DNA of 64,000 nucleotides from Hyphomicrobiales bacterium (GCA_004144595.1 SEEM01000001.1:62001-126000), one strand, 5' to 3'. Positions 1-10,673 are shown, counted from the first letter of the stretch. The notes: a model not told the origin generated them from the sequence alone. Translations and numbers: made by a program.

Positions 1-59
1 CGATCAAGCCTCAAGGACACAATCTCCGCGTCCTTCATATGCGGGAGCAGGGGCCTGCG

Positions 60-1112
60 CTATTCTCCGTCCTCGTCGCCGCCGAACAATCCGAACTGCG
101 CCGTCTCGCGCGAAGGCTCGGGCATACCGAGATGGCGGAAGGCGTGGGGCGTGAGCAGGCGCCCGCGCGGGGTGCGCTGGATGAAGCCCTGCTGCAGCAG
201 AAAGGGCTCGATGATTTCCTCGATCGCGTCGCGGGGCTCGGAGAGCGAGGCGGCGATAGTCTCGATCCCGACCGGGCCGCCGCCGAAATTGATCGCGACG
301 GTGGTGAGATAACGTCGGTCCATCTGGTCGAGGCCGATGGCGTCGACGTCGAGCAGCGAGAGTGCCTTGTCGGCGACCTTGCGGGTGACGATCGGGTCGC
401 CGTCGACGATGGCGAAGTCGCGCACGCGGCGGAGCAGGCGCCCGGCGATGCGCGGCGTCCCGCGGGAGCGTTTGGCGATCTCGTTGGCGCCGTCGTCGGA
501 CATCGGCACGCCGAGCACGCGGGCACCGCGGGCGACGATGCCCTGCAGTTCCTCGACCGTGTAGAACTGCAGGCGGATCGGGATGCCGAAGCGGTCGCGC
601 AGCGGCGTGGTCAACAGGCCGGCGCGGGTGGTGGCGCCGACGAGCGTGAACTTGGGCAGGTCGATCTTCACCGAGCGTGCGGCCGGGCCTTCGCCGATGA
701 TCAGGTCGAGCTGGTAGTCCTCCATCGCGGGATAGAGGATTTCCTCGACCGCCGGGTTGAGGCGGTGGATTTCGTCGATAAAGAGAACGTCCCGCTCTTC
801 GAGATTGGTGAGCTGGGCGGCGAGGTCGCCGGCCTTCGCGATGACCGGGCCGGAGGTCGAGCGGAAATTGACGCCGAGCTCGCGCGACACGATCTGCGCC
901 AGCGTCGTCTTGCCCAGGCCGGGCGGGCCGACGAAGAGGACATGGTCGAGCGCGTCGCCACGGCTCTTGGCAGCGTTGATGAAAACCTGGAGATTGGCCC
1001 GCGCCGCCGCCTGGCCAGTGAAATCGGACAGCGACAGCGGACGCAGCGAGGTTTCGCTGTCGTCGTCGCGGCGTTCGGCCGTCATCAGGCCGGAGCGTTT
1101 GGGTTCGCTCAC
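60..1112 (-). CDS. ruvB: Holliday junction branch migration helicase RuvB
   Basis: RuvB is the AAA+ motor that drives branch migration of Holliday junctions together with RuvA, before RuvC cleavage. The 350-residue protein shows Walker A GPPGLGKT at about 62-69, Walker B with DEIH at about 113-116, the sensor region around GATTRAG, and the C-terminal winged-helix signature IQRTPRGR. I chose the GTG start at 1112 because the resulting N-terminus (VSEP) resembles other rhizobial RuvB proteins and it overlaps the upstream acetyltransferase stop in a GTGA tetranucleotide; an ATG at 1085 is the alternative and would give 341 residues. It is the last gene of a ruvC-ruvA-GNAT-ruvB operon. The first 59 bases of the window, downstream of it, hold nothing I recognise. 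Confidence 0.97.
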   Translation of the reverse strand: MSEPKRSGLMTAERRDDDSETSLRPLSLSDFTGQAAARANLQVFINAAKSRGDALDHVLFVGPPGLGKTTLAQIVSRELGVNFRSTSGPVIAKAGDLAAQLTNLEERDVLFIDEIHRLNPAVEEILYPAMEDYQLDLIIGEGPAARSVKIDLPKFTLVGATTRAGLLTTPLRDRFGIPIRLQFYTVEELQGIVARGARVLGVPMSDDGANEIAKRSRGTPRIAGRLLRRVRDFAIVDGDPIVTRKVADKALSLLDVDAIGLDQMDRRYLTTVAINFGGGPVGIETIAASLSEPRDAIEEIIEPFLLQQGFIQRTPRGRLLTPHAFRHLGMPEPSRETAQFGLFGGDEDGE

Positions 1113-1600
1113 AGCACGATCTCCAGCTCGATGGCGTCGTGGATCGGAATGTCCTTGTACCCCGTCTTGATGATATCCGGCTCGACCGAGCGATAGGCGT
1201 CGATCGCCTCGAGATAAAGCCCCGAGAGGCGGAAGCCGTAGCGCTGGTAGAAGGTCATGCCCGGCATGTTGTCGTTGGTCAGCATCGCCTTCAGCCTTTT
1301 GGCGCCGGCCTTGCGGGCTCCGAACACGACGGCGTCGAGCATCCGGGTGGCGATGCCTTCGCCCGGCTTCAGCGAGTGGAGCGCGCAGAGATAGGCGCTG
1401 TCGCCCCTGATCGTCCAACTTGCCAGCGCGGCGGTCTTGCCCGCGTTGTCGAACAGGCCGAGCGCGTCGATCTCCGCGACGTCGTAGACGTGCAGATCGA
1501 TCATCATGCGCTGCGAGCCCCAACTCGCCAGCATGATGCGGCAGAGTTCGGTCTTGTCGGTGACGACGCGCAATTGAAGCTCGTCGGGCGCTTCGCTCAC
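1109..1600 (-). CDS. GNAT-family N-acetyltransferase inside the ruv operon
   Basis: This is a 163-residue single-domain protein of the GNAT acetyltransferase superfamily. It shows the acetyl-CoA binding region around [13 protein letters not shown] (about 79-91, replacing the usual Q/R-x-x-G-x-G/A) and the [15 protein letters not shown] segment typical of the last GNAT strands. The acceptor substrate cannot be told from sequence. It starts with GTG, and its ends overlap ruvA and ruvB by 4 bases each (GTGA in both cases), so it is very probably translated by coupling with the recombination genes. ruvA and ruvB are normally adjacent in this order, so the insertion of a GNAT gene here is unusual; a role in recombination is not implied by the sequence itself. 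Confidence 0.88.
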   Translation of the reverse strand: MSEAPDELQLRVVTDKTELCRIMLASWGSQRMMIDLHVYDVAEIDALGLFDNAGKTAALASWTIRGDSAYLCALHSLKPGEGIATRMLDAVVFGARKAGAKRLKAMLTNDNMPGMTFYQRYGFRLSGLYLEAIDAYRSVEPDIIKTGYKDIPIHDAIELEIVL

Positions 1601-2214
1601 TTGGCCAGTTCCTTCAGGCCCAGCTTGATGAGCTGGGCCGTGCCGGCACCATCGCCGGCGGCCCTGGCGGCAGCCGCCACGGCGGCGACCGCCTGGGCCT
1701 GAGGATAGCCGAGATTGGCGAGGGCGGACACGGCATCGGCGATCGGCTGCGGCAGCTTTCGATCCTCCAGCGCGCCCGCGAGCTGGGCGACGCCCGGATC
1801 GATATGGCCGAAGGCCGGGGCCTTGTCCTTGAGCTCGGCGCAGAGGCGCTGGGCGAGCTTGGGGCCGACGCCGGGGGCGCGCGCGATCGCCGCCTTGTCG
1901 TTGGTGGCGATGGCGGTGGCGAGCCCACCGGGATCGAGCGTCGAAAGGATCGCGAGCGCGACCTTGGCGCCGACGCCCTGCACGACCTGCATCAGGCGGA
2001 ACCAGTCGCGCTCATTGTCGGACATGAAGCCATAGAGGCGGATCGCATCCTCGCGGACATGGGTCTCGATCGAAAGCGCGGCGGCCTCGCCGGGCTGGGG
2101 CAGGCGCTGCAGCGTGCGCGCCGAGCACTGCACGACATAGCCGACGCCCTGCACGTCGATGATGACGTGATCCTCGCCATAGGAATCGATCAGGCCCTTG
2201 AGCTTGCCGATCAT
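1597..2214 (-). CDS. ruvA: Holliday junction DNA-binding protein RuvA
   Basis: RuvA is the tetrameric protein that holds the four-way junction in a square-planar form and loads RuvB. The 205-residue product begins MIGKLKG, the canonical RuvA N-terminus, followed by the OB-fold ([12 protein letters not shown]), two helix-hairpin-helix motifs ([13 protein letters not shown] and [12 protein letters not shown]), and a C-terminal three-helix domain that contacts RuvB. Longer in-frame starts exist upstream, but the MIGKLKG start gives the family length. It lies 25 bases downstream of ruvC and overlaps the following GNAT gene by 4 bases. Confidence 0.97.
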   Translation of the reverse strand: MIGKLKGLIDSYGEDHVIIDVQGVGYVVQCSARTLQRLPQPGEAAALSIETHVREDAIRLYGFMSDNERDWFRLMQVVQGVGAKVALAILSTLDPGGLATAIATNDKAAIARAPGVGPKLAQRLCAELKDKAPAFGHIDPGVAQLAGALEDRKLPQPIADAVSALANLGYPQAQAVAAVAAAARAAGDGAGTAQLIKLGLKELAK

Positions 2215-2239
2215 CGTCTCGTTCCCCCGGCCGTTGTCA

Positions 2240-2755
2240 TCAACCCGCCACGCGCATCTGCGCGACCAGCGCCTTGATGCCGCGATGCTGGGCATGACAG
2301 ATCGCGACGGCGAGCGCGTCCGCCGCGTCGGCCGAGGAGGTCTCGGCCTTCGGCAACAGTACGCGGATCATCGCCTGGACCTGCTTCTTGTCGGCATGGC
2401 CGACGCCGACCACGGTCTTCTTGACGAGGTTGGCGGCATATTCCGCCACATCGAGCCCGGCGAGCGCCGGCACGACCAGTGCGATGCCGCGGGCCTGGCC
2501 GAGCTTCAGCGCCGATTGCGGGTCGCGGTTGATGAAGGTCTCCTCGACCGCGGCCTCGTGCGGGCGATGCGCGGCTAGGACCTTGTTCAGCCCTTCATGC
2601 AATTGCCGCAGGCGCTGGCCGAGCGGCAGGGCGCCGTCGCTCTCGATGCAGCCGCAGGCGACGAAGGAGAGCTTGCTGCCTTCCGAAATCACGATGCCCC
2701 AGCCGGTTTTGCGGAGGCCGGGGTCGATGCCGAGGATGCGAATCGGGGGTGCCAT
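2240..2755 (-). CDS. ruvC: Crossover junction endonuclease RuvC
   Basis: RuvC is the resolvase that symmetrically nicks Holliday junctions. The 171-residue protein has the RNase H-like fold signature [14 protein letters not shown] near the N-terminus. The four acidic catalytic residues appear at Asp11, Glu71, Asp143 and Asp146, spaced as in Escherichia coli RuvC (7, 66, 138, 141). It is the promoter-proximal gene of the ruv operon, divergent from the TSUP gene; the 163-base gap between the two starts must hold both promoters. Confidence 0.97.
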   Translation of the reverse strand: MAPPIRILGIDPGLRKTGWGIVISEGSKLSFVACGCIESDGALPLGQRLRQLHEGLNKVLAAHRPHEAAVEETFINRDPQSALKLGQARGIALVVPALAGLDVAEYAANLVKKTVVGVGHADKKQVQAMIRVLLPKAETSSADAADALAVAICHAQHRGIKALVAQMRVAG

Positions 2756-2918
2756 GACGTTGCCAAACTAGCGGATGTTTCGGATTTGTCCCGCGCCGAG
2801 ACGGGCGATGGAACGGGGCGGGATGAATTCCCCTGATCGATGACATCAAAAAGGAAAGTTGTTCTTGCAGATGGCTCGCGGGCATTGTTCGCCGCATCGT
2901 TCTTCTGCAGCCGGCTCC

Positions 2919-3698
2919 ATGTCCTCTATCCTGTCTTCCTTCATGCCGGGCGTCAGCGCCGACGGCATCGCCGTCCTGCTGGCCGCGACCCTGCTCGGCG
3001 GGCTCGTGCGCGGCTTTACCGGCTTCGGCTTCGCCATGGTGTTCATGCCGCTGGCCTCGGTCGTGCTGGGGCCGGTCGCGGCGCTTGGCCTGATCTGGTT
3101 CATCGATCTGCCCTTCGCCCTGCCGATCGCGGCGCGCAGCGCCAAGCAGGCCGAATGGCGCGAAATCCTGCCGCTGCTGCTGACCGCGACGCTGGCGCTC
3201 CCGGCCGGCATCTGGCTGCTGATCTGGCTCGACCGCGAGACGATGCGCTGGGTGCTGGCCACGCTCGTGCTGATCGCGGTCGCGCTGATGGCCTCGGGCT
3301 GGCGCTATCACGGGCGGCCGACGGTCCCGCTATCGCTCGGGGTCGGCGCGCTGTCGGGGCTGTTCAACGGCATGGCCTCGATCGGCGGCATGCCGCTGGC
3401 CGTGTTCTGGCTCGGTGCGCAGCGCAACGACCGGCACAAGACGCGGGCCAATCTGCAGACCTTCTTCGGCGTCTCGACGCTGATCAGCGGTGCAGTTCTG
3501 TGGTGGAAGGGAATTCTGACCGGCGACGCCCTGATGATGGCGGTGCCGCTCTTCGCGATCTATGGCGTCGGCCTGTGGGCCGGGACGCATGGCTTCCGGC
3601 TGGCCTCGGAAGATACGTTCCGGCGCGGGGCCTATCTGGTGATCTTCCTCAGCGCGCTGATCAGCCTGCCGCTGTGGGACCTGGTGATCGGGCGGTAG
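2919..3698 (+). CDS. TSUP (TauE/SafE) family membrane permease
   Basis: The predicted 259-residue protein is almost entirely hydrophobic, with about seven or eight membrane segments. It carries the TSUP/TauE-SafE pattern: an N-terminal GLVRGFTGFGFAMVFMPL repeat and a second repeat at GALSGLFNGMASIGGMPLAVFWL. Family members export or import sulfite, sulfoacetate, taurine-related or other organic anions; the substrate is not predictable here. I chose the ATG at 2919 (MSSILSSFMPG) because the extra 20 residues of the longer frame are polar and unlike the family. It is transcribed alone, divergent from ruvC, and is followed by a palindromic repeat. Confidence 0.85.
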   Translation: MSSILSSFMPGVSADGIAVLLAATLLGGLVRGFTGFGFAMVFMPLASVVLGPVAALGLIWFIDLPFALPIAARSAKQAEWREILPLLLTATLALPAGIWLLIWLDRETMRWVLATLVLIAVALMASGWRYHGRPTVPLSLGVGALSGLFNGMASIGGMPLAVFWLGAQRNDRHKTRANLQTFFGVSTLISGAVLWWKGILTGDALMMAVPLFAIYGVGLWAGTHGFRLASEDTFRRGAYLVIFLSALISLPLWDLVIGR

Positions 3699-3710
3699 GA
3701 AAAGCACCGC

Positions 3711-3802
3711 CGTCATGCTCGCCCTTGTGGCGAGCATCCAGGTCTTGAACACGAGCTCCGACGAGCGAAGGCGTGGATGGCCGGGACAAGCCGACCATGA
3801 CG
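3711..3802. repeat. Large palindromic intergenic repeat, copy 1 (CGTCATG...CATGACG)
   Basis: This 92-base element lies between the convergent TSUP gene and yebC. It begins CGTCATG and ends CATGACG, and each arm contains its own hairpin (GCTCGCC-CTTGT-GGCGAGC on the left; GGCCGG/CCGACC around GACAAG on the right), with a central pairing of ATCCA..TCTT and AAGG..TGGAT. A second copy at 24930-25022 has the same plan with compensatory changes in the stems. It is placed as a 3'-end element of two genes. Confidence 0.8.
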
Positions 3803-3823
3803 TTGGAATGCGTCGGGCTCGGC

Positions 3824-4570
3824 TCAGGCGCTGAGCTTCGCCATGATGTCGTCGGCGATCTCGAAATTGGCGAAGACGTTCTGGACGTCGTCGTCGTTGT
3901 CGAGGGCTTCCATCAGCCGCATCATCGAGGCTGCCTTCTCCTCGTCGAGCGGGGCGGTCGTCGACGGGCGCCAGACGGGCTTGGCAGAGGCGGGTGCGCC
4001 GAGCGCGGCTTCAAGCGCCTTGGAGACCTCGTTCAGGGCGTCGAAGGCGCAAAGGATGGTGTGGCCGTTCTCGTCCGAGATCACGTCGTCGGCGCCGGCC
4101 TCGATCGCAGCTTCCATCAGCTTGTCGGCGTCGCCGGCCTCCGGCGGATAGGTGATCTCGCCGACGCGGTTGAACATGAAGGAGACGGAGTTGCTCTCGC
4201 CGAGCGCGCCGCCCGACTTGGTGAAGTAGGAGCGCACGGCGGAAGCGGTGCGGTTGCGGTTGTCGGTCAGCGCCTCGACGATGACGGCGGCCCCGCCCGG
4301 CCCGTAGCCCTCGTAGCGGACCTCGTCATAGTTGTCGCCCTCACCGCCGGCTGCCTTGTTGATGGCGCGCTGGATGTTGTCCTTGGGCATGTTCTCGGCG
4401 CGCGCCGCGATCACCGCCATGCGCAGGCGCGGGTTCATCGCGGGGTCGGGCATGCCCATCTTGGCGGCGACAGTGATTTCTCGGCCCAGTTTCGAGAACA
4501 GCTTGGCGCGCACCGCATCCTGCTTGCCCTTGCGGTGCATGATGTTCTTGAACTGTGAATGGCCGGCCAT
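3824..4570 (-). CDS. yebC: YebC/PmpR family protein
   Basis: The 248-residue product begins [18 protein letters not shown], the hallmark of the YebC/PmpR (TACO1) family, and keeps the three-domain arrangement, including [21 protein letters not shown] in the middle. Members have been described as DNA-binding transcriptional regulators and, more recently, as ribosome-associated factors that help translation of difficult motifs such as polyproline; sequence alone does not decide which applies here. It is separate from ruvCAB, although the two are neighbours in many bacteria. It is in line with the phosphoesterase and 5-FCL genes upstream, about 100 bases away. Confidence 0.95.
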   Translation of the reverse strand: MAGHSQFKNIMHRKGKQDAVRAKLFSKLGREITVAAKMGMPDPAMNPRLRMAVIAARAENMPKDNIQRAINKAAGGEGDNYDEVRYEGYGPGGAAVIVEALTDNRNRTASAVRSYFTKSGGALGESNSVSFMFNRVGEITYPPEAGDADKLMEAAIEAGADDVISDENGHTILCAFDALNEVSKALEAALGAPASAKPVWRPSTTAPLDEEKAASMMRLMEALDNDDDVQNVFANFEIADDIMAKLSA

Positions 4571-4672
4571 GGGAGCTCGTTACCTTCGAGTGTTGCGGCG
4601 GAAAAGCACTGGAAGCCGGCGTTATAGGCGCCGGCTCCTGCTCCGTGCAAGACGGAAGCGGGCAGGCGTTCG

Positions 4673-5497
4673 TCAGGAAATCCAGGCTGTGGGCAGGGCT
4701 TCGCTGAGATGCGGGCCGACGCGTACGGCCCAGACCGCTTTCGCGAGGCCGGTGGCATCGTCGATATCGACCGCGACGCCGGCGAGCGTGCCTTCGCCCG
4801 TCGCCGGCTCCAGCCGCGCGCCTGGCACCTTCTGCAGAAAGCGGCGGACCGGTTCGTCCTTCTGCATGCCGAGCACGGAATCGTAGTCGCCGCACATGCC
4901 GGCATCGGACTGGTAGGCGGTGCCGCCGGGCAGGATGCGCGTGTCTGAAGTCGGCGCATGGGTATGGGTGCCGACGACGAGGCTCGCGCGGCCGTCGAGG
5001 AAGCAGGCCATGGCCTGTTTCTCGCTGGTCGCTTCCGCATGCACATCGACGAGAACGGCATCGGCGACCTCGCCCAGCGGGCAGGCGGAGAGCTCGCGCT
5101 CGACCGCCGCGAAGGGGTCGTCGAGCGGGTCCATGAAAAGCCGGCCCATGACGTTGACGACGAGGACGCGGGCGCCGTTGCGCGCCTCGATCACGGTGGC
5201 GCCGCGGCCGGGCGTGCCGGGCGGATAGTTCGCCGGGCGGATCAGGCGGTCCTGCCGTGTGATGAAGACGAGCGCCTCGCGCTGGTCCCAGGAATGGTTG
5301 CCAAGGGTCACAACATCGGCGCCGGCCGCGAGGATCTCGTCGCAGATCGCCTCGGTGATGCCGAAGCCGCCGGCGGAATTCTCGCCGTTGATGACGACGC
5401 AGTCGAGCTTCCAGGCCTCGCGCAAGGCCGGCAGCCGCTCCTGAACCGCAATCCGGCCGGGGCGGCCGACGATGTCACCGAGGAAGAGAAGACGCAT
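4673..5497 (-). CDS. TIGR00282/YmdB-like metallophosphoesterase
   Basis: This 274-residue cytosolic protein has the family's metal-binding motifs: MRLLFLGDIVGRPGR at the N-terminus, GENSAGGFG, TLGNHSWDQ, VDVHAEATSEKQ and GTHTHAPTSD, ending with SDAGMCGDYDSVLGM. Bacillus YmdB of this family is a di-iron phosphodiesterase acting on 2',3'- and 3',5'-cyclic nucleotides and affecting RNA turnover. The gene lies 55 bases downstream of 5-FCL on the same strand, an arrangement conserved in alphaproteobacteria, so both are probably in one transcript with the upstream 6S RNA. Confidence 0.92.
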   Translation of the reverse strand: MRLLFLGDIVGRPGRIAVQERLPALREAWKLDCVVINGENSAGGFGITEAICDEILAAGADVVTLGNHSWDQREALVFITRQDRLIRPANYPPGTPGRGATVIEARNGARVLVVNVMGRLFMDPLDDPFAAVERELSACPLGEVADAVLVDVHAEATSEKQAMACFLDGRASLVVGTHTHAPTSDTRILPGGTAYQSDAGMCGDYDSVLGMQKDEPVRRFLQKVPGARLEPATGEGTLAGVAVDIDDATGLAKAVWAVRVGPHLSEALPTAWIS

Positions 5498-5552
5498 GAA
5501 CCCGACTCGAAAACCATGAAGGCTTTCTCCCTCGCGCGAAGCTGCGCGGGAA

Positions 5553-6140
5553 TCAACCGCAGCGAAGGACTTCCCGCTCGGTCACGATCCAGTCGAGGCG
5601 CCGGTCATGCGGCTCGTCCGGCACCGCGTCGATCTCCTGCGCGGCGTAGCCGATGCCGATGCTGAGCGTCTCGCCGAGCTCTGAGAGCGCCCGGTCGTAA
5701 TAGCCCTTGCCGTAGCCGATGCGGTAGCCGCGCCGGTCGAAGGCGGCGAGCGGCACGAGCAGGACCGCCGGCTTCAGCTCCGGCTGGTCCGGGGCAGGGA
5801 CGAGCGTGCCGAAGCCGCCGGGCACGATCGGCTCGTAAGGCGCCCAGCGCCGGAAGATCATGCGCTTCTCGACGATCGCAGGCAGGCAGAGCGGCAATCG
5901 GCGCTCGTGCAGGGCCTCGAGGATCGGGCGGGGATCGGCTTCCGAGCGCATCGGCCAATAGGCCGAAACCGGGCCGGTGCTTCCCTTCCAGACGGAGAGG
6001 GCAAGGGTATGGGCGGCGATCTCGGCATCCCATTCCAGGCGGTTGTCGAGATCGAGTGCGTCGCGGCGGGACAGCGCCTCCGCGCGCAAAAGCGCCTTGC
6101 GCGAGAAGGGCGGAGCGTGCGTGCCGGGCGTCATCGTCAT
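5553..6140 (-). CDS. 5-formyltetrahydrofolate cyclo-ligase
   Basis: The enzyme (EC 6.3.3.2) converts 5-formyl-THF to 5,10-methenyl-THF using ATP, returning the storage folate to the active C1 pool. Supporting motifs are RKALLRAEALSRR near the N-terminus, the central VPLAAFDRRGYRIGYGKGYYDR ATP/folate-binding signature, and the C-terminal DRRLDWIVTE. I chose ATG at 6140 (MTMTPGTHAP, 195 residues); an ATG at 6188 would run into the 3' end of the 6S RNA. The position directly downstream of 6S RNA matches the ssrS-ygfA arrangement of other proteobacteria. Confidence 0.92.
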   Translation of the reverse strand: MTMTPGTHAPPFSRKALLRAEALSRRDALDLDNRLEWDAEIAAHTLALSVWKGSTGPVSAYWPMRSEADPRPILEALHERRLPLCLPAIVEKRMIFRRWAPYEPIVPGGFGTLVPAPDQPELKPAVLLVPLAAFDRRGYRIGYGKGYYDRALSELGETLSIGIGYAAQEIDAVPDEPHDRRLDWIVTEREVLRCG

Positions 6141-6176
6141 GAAGGTTGCGGAGCCACCTCGGCCGTGGAGTTTTGA

Positions 6177-6332
6177 ATCCCGGGACACCTACAGAGTAGG
6201 TGGGCGCCGTGTGTCCGGTTCCAAGGATCCGGACAGGGACAGCTCCCTAGGGAGTCGTATGGGCCCGGGGAATGCTGTCTCGCACGCACCAGGCAGCCCC
6301 GCTCCGCTTATTTAGGGAAGCCGCCGGCAAAG
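6177..6332 (-). ncRNA. ssrS: 6S RNA (ssrS), alphaproteobacterial type
   Basis: 6S RNA mimics an open promoter and sequesters housekeeping sigma-factor RNA polymerase. Read on the minus strand, this non-coding stretch is rich in self-complementary segments: a CTCCC/GGGAG core near 6243-6254, the segment GGATCCTTGGAACCGG resembling the 3' strand of known 6S RNAs, and a terminal hairpin CACCTAC-TCT-GTAGGTG followed by CCCGGGA at 6179-6203. It sits directly upstream of 5-FCL on the same strand, the conserved ssrS position. The ends are approximate, from structure and position only. Confidence 0.7.
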
Positions 6333-6478
6333 CGCCAGTGCTTCTTTATGCGTTTGCCGGAGCGCTGCACCTTGGCGCACCCTCGAAACGGGCCGGCCGT
6401 GAAGACGTTCACATTTTGGCCGCGGTGAGCTGATGGTATAGAGAGAGCGCGCGACATGTATGGAAACCGGTTTCAGCG

Positions 6479-7423
6479 ATGCTTCGTTCTCTTCTAGCCC
6501 GCCATCTTTCCCGCCCGGGACTGGCCGCCTTGGCGCTTTCAGCCGCGCTCGTCGGCGGCACCGCGCCGGCTGCGGCGCAGGACGCGGCCGATCTGCTGGT
6601 CCGCACCACGCGGCTGGAGAACCAGCTGCGCCAGATGTCCGGCCAGATCGAGCAGCTCCAGTTCGAGAACCGGCGGCTTTCCGAGCAGCTCCGCAAGTTT
6701 CAGGAGGATGTCGATTTCCGCCTGAACGAAAAGGGTGGTGGTGGGCGTCCGAATACGGCGGCACCGGGCCCGACAGGTGCCCCGCCCGCTGGGGGATCGC
6801 CGCAGCGGCAGCGCCGCAGCGATGCCTTCGACCCGACCACGCAGCAGGGTGCGGCCGGTGCTCCGCAGCCGCTCGGCGGCGGCGGCGCGATCGCCGGCAT
6901 CATCGAGGACGAGTATGCCGGTGGCCCGGCGACGGGGCAGCCGCTCGACTTGCAGGGCGTCGGGCGGCCCGTGCCCCAAGGCGGGATGCCGCAGGACAGG
7001 CCGCGCGGCGCAAGCGTCGCCGCTGCCAGCGGCCCGCAGACGGCGAAAGAGGCCTATGACCTCGCCTTCGCTTCCCTCCAGCGCAAGGAATACGAGCAGG
7101 CCGAGATGGGCTTCCGCCAGTTCCTGCAGAGCTATCCGCGCGACCGGCAGGCCGTCGATGCGACCTTCTGGCTCGGCGAGAGCTATCTGCAGCGCCAGCG
7201 CTATCGCGAGGCGGCCGAGCAGTTCCTGAAGATTTCGCAAGGGTCGCCGAAGGCCAGCAAGGCCCCGGATAGCCTGCTCAAGCTCGGCATGTCCCTCAAT
7301 GGGCTCGGCGCCAAGGAACAGGCCTGCGCGACCTATGCCAAGGTCGGTATCGACTATCCGGCCGCCTCCAATTCGGTGCGCCAGGGCGTCGCCCGCGAAC
7401 GCCGTCGTTCCGGCTGCGCTTGA
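6479..7423 (+). CDS. cpoB: Tol-Pal system coordinator CpoB (YbgF)
   Basis: CpoB is a periplasmic protein that couples the Tol-Pal machine to peptidoglycan synthesis during constriction. The 314-residue precursor has a signal peptide (about 1-34, ending APAAAQ), a coiled-coil segment at about 36-85 (TRLENQLRQMSGQIEQLQ and onwards), a low-complexity Gly/Pro/Gln linker, and C-terminal TPRs beginning AKEAYDLAFASLQRKEYEQA. Its TGA stop overlaps the TTG start of tilS. In related genomes the gene follows pal; here the upstream neighbour is the divergent 6S RNA/5-FCL locus, so it is detached from tolQRAB-pal. Confidence 0.92.
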   Translation: MLRSLLARHLSRPGLAALALSAALVGGTAPAAAQDAADLLVRTTRLENQLRQMSGQIEQLQFENRRLSEQLRKFQEDVDFRLNEKGGGGRPNTAAPGPTGAPPAGGSPQRQRRSDAFDPTTQQGAAGAPQPLGGGGAIAGIIEDEYAGGPATGQPLDLQGVGRPVPQGGMPQDRPRGASVAAASGPQTAKEAYDLAFASLQRKEYEQAEMGFRQFLQSYPRDRQAVDATFWLGESYLQRQRYREAAEQFLKISQGSPKASKAPDSLLKLGMSLNGLGAKEQACATYAKVGIDYPAASNSVRQGVARERRRSGCA

Positions 7424-8475
7424 GCGCGGCGCCCATCGCAACGCATTCCGCGCCGGTCTCGCTCGTCGAGGCCGGCGCCGCTTTTGAGGGGCTGTCGCAC
7501 GAGGCGACCCTGCTTGTCGCCGTCTCCGGCGGGCCGGATTCAGTCGCATTGCTGGCGCTCCTCGCCACCTGGGCGCAGGCGCCGGGACGGCCGTCTCTCC
7601 AGGCCGCGACGGTCGACCATGGGTTGCGGCCGGAATCGGCGGCCGAAGTTGCCGCTGTCGCGTCGCTCTGTGCGACGCTCGGTGTCGGCCATGCGAGCCT
7701 GTGCTGGGAAGGGTCGAAGCCGGCAAGCGGTGTGCAGGCCGGGGCGCGGCGCGCCCGCTATGCCTTGCTCGCGAACGAGGCGAGGCGGATTGGCGGGGCG
7801 GTGCTGGTGACGGCCCATACGCTCGACGACCAGGCCGAGACCATGCTGATGCGGCTGGCCCATGGCTCCGGGCCGTCCGGACTTGCAGGCATGCGGGTGC
7901 GGAGCGAGGTCAACGGCGTACCGCTCGTCCGGCCTCTGCTTGGCATCCCCAAGGCCCGGCTGATTGCGACCGCTGAGGCGCGCGGGCTCCCTTTCGTGCA
8001 TGATCCCAGCAATGGCGATCCCCGCTTCGAGCGCGTGCGCTGGCGCGAGGTGATGCCTGTTCTCGCGGAGCAGGGGCTGACGGCGGAGCGGTTCGGCCGG
8101 CTGGCGGAGCGGGTGGCGCGACTGGACGGGGCTGTCGCGCAGCGGGCGCGCGACGTGCTGGCGAGCGTGATTTTGTCGGATGAGGCCGGGGAGGGCGGCT
8201 TTCGCCTGCGCTTTTCCGGGTTGACCTCGGAGCCCGAGGAGATCGTGCTGCGTGTCCTGGCCCTGGCGCTCGATACGGTCGCGCCGGGCGGCGACGGCCA
8301 CGGCCGGCTTGAGCGGCTGGAGGCTTGCGCCGCGGCCCTGACGGAGGCTGCGCGTGCGGGTCTGGCGTTGCGGAGAACCCTCTCGGGCTGCGTTCTGTCG
8401 CTGGGCCGCGACGGCGTACTGGCGCTTCATCTGGAGCCGCCGCGCAGACGCGGCGTTCACCCTTCGGCGTTATAG
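7420..8475 (+). CDS. tilS: tRNA(Ile)-lysidine synthase TilS
   Basis: TilS ligates lysine to C34 of tRNA-Ile(CAU), changing decoding from AUG to AUA; it is essential in most bacteria. The 351-residue product has the PP-loop ATPase motif SGGPDS at about 36-41, followed by HGLRPES, the N-type ATP pyrophosphatase core (VTAHTLDDQAETMLMRLAHGSG) and the substrate-loop region FVHDPSN. No ATG lies before the PP-loop. A TTG at 7420 overlaps the cpoB stop by 4 bases (TTGA) and is the best start, implying coupled translation. Confidence 0.94.
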   Translation: MSAAPIATHSAPVSLVEAGAAFEGLSHEATLLVAVSGGPDSVALLALLATWAQAPGRPSLQAATVDHGLRPESAAEVAAVASLCATLGVGHASLCWEGSKPASGVQAGARRARYALLANEARRIGGAVLVTAHTLDDQAETMLMRLAHGSGPSGLAGMRVRSEVNGVPLVRPLLGIPKARLIATAEARGLPFVHDPSNGDPRFERVRWREVMPVLAEQGLTAERFGRLAERVARLDGAVAQRARDVLASVILSDEAGEGGFRLRFSGLTSEPEEIVLRVLALALDTVAPGGDGHGRLERLEACAAALTEAARAGLALRRTLSGCVLSLGRDGVLALHLEPPRRRGVHPSAL

Positions 8476-8498
8476 TGCCGCGACGTCATCGCTTTCCC

Positions 8499-8526
8499 TT
8501 GGCAAGGGCGTGTGCGACACCTAAAT
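8499..8526 (+). promoter_or_regulatory. Possible ftsH promoter
   Basis: In the 111-base gap between tilS and ftsH, a TTGGCA box at 8499-8504 is followed after 16 bases by CTAAAT at 8521-8526. The preceding CCCTTGG also resembles the CTTG of heat-shock promoters, which would suit ftsH. This is pattern matching only. Confidence 0.3.
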
Positions 8527-8586
8527 TGGTAGTCGGGAAACTCTAGGCCTCACCCGTTTCTTCCGGGAGGCCCGATCGGACTGGGA

Positions 8587-10512
<1,926 letters not shown>

Positions 10513-10532
10513 TGCGGATCAGGTGGACGACG

Positions 10533-10562
10533 AAAGGGCGGCCGAGAGGCCGCCCTTTTTCG
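10533..10562 (+). terminator. Rho-independent terminator after ftsH
   Basis: A GC-rich hairpin (AAAGGGCGGCC / GGCCGCCCTTT with a GAGA-type loop) starts 20 bases after the ftsH stop and runs into TTTTTCGTTT, a textbook intrinsic terminator on the plus strand. Confidence 0.88.
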
Positions 10563-10673
10563 TTTGCCCGGATGCAGTGTCACGCTCCGTCATAATTCGT
10601 GAGAAGGCGGAAAGGTTTTTTGGCTATAGAACGCCGGAAACGGGCGCGATCCGCCCCTCGGAACCGAATCACG

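Noticed and set aside
3711-3802. Cloverleaf-like fold considered as a tRNA
   Set aside because: The arms are symmetric halves of one palindrome, there is no acceptor/CCA, T-loop or anticodon arrangement, and a second copy exists as a repeat.
4341-5061. Overlapping minus-strand frames between yebC and the phosphoesterase gene
   Set aside because: They are alternate frames of yebC and the metallophosphoesterase, with no independent evidence.
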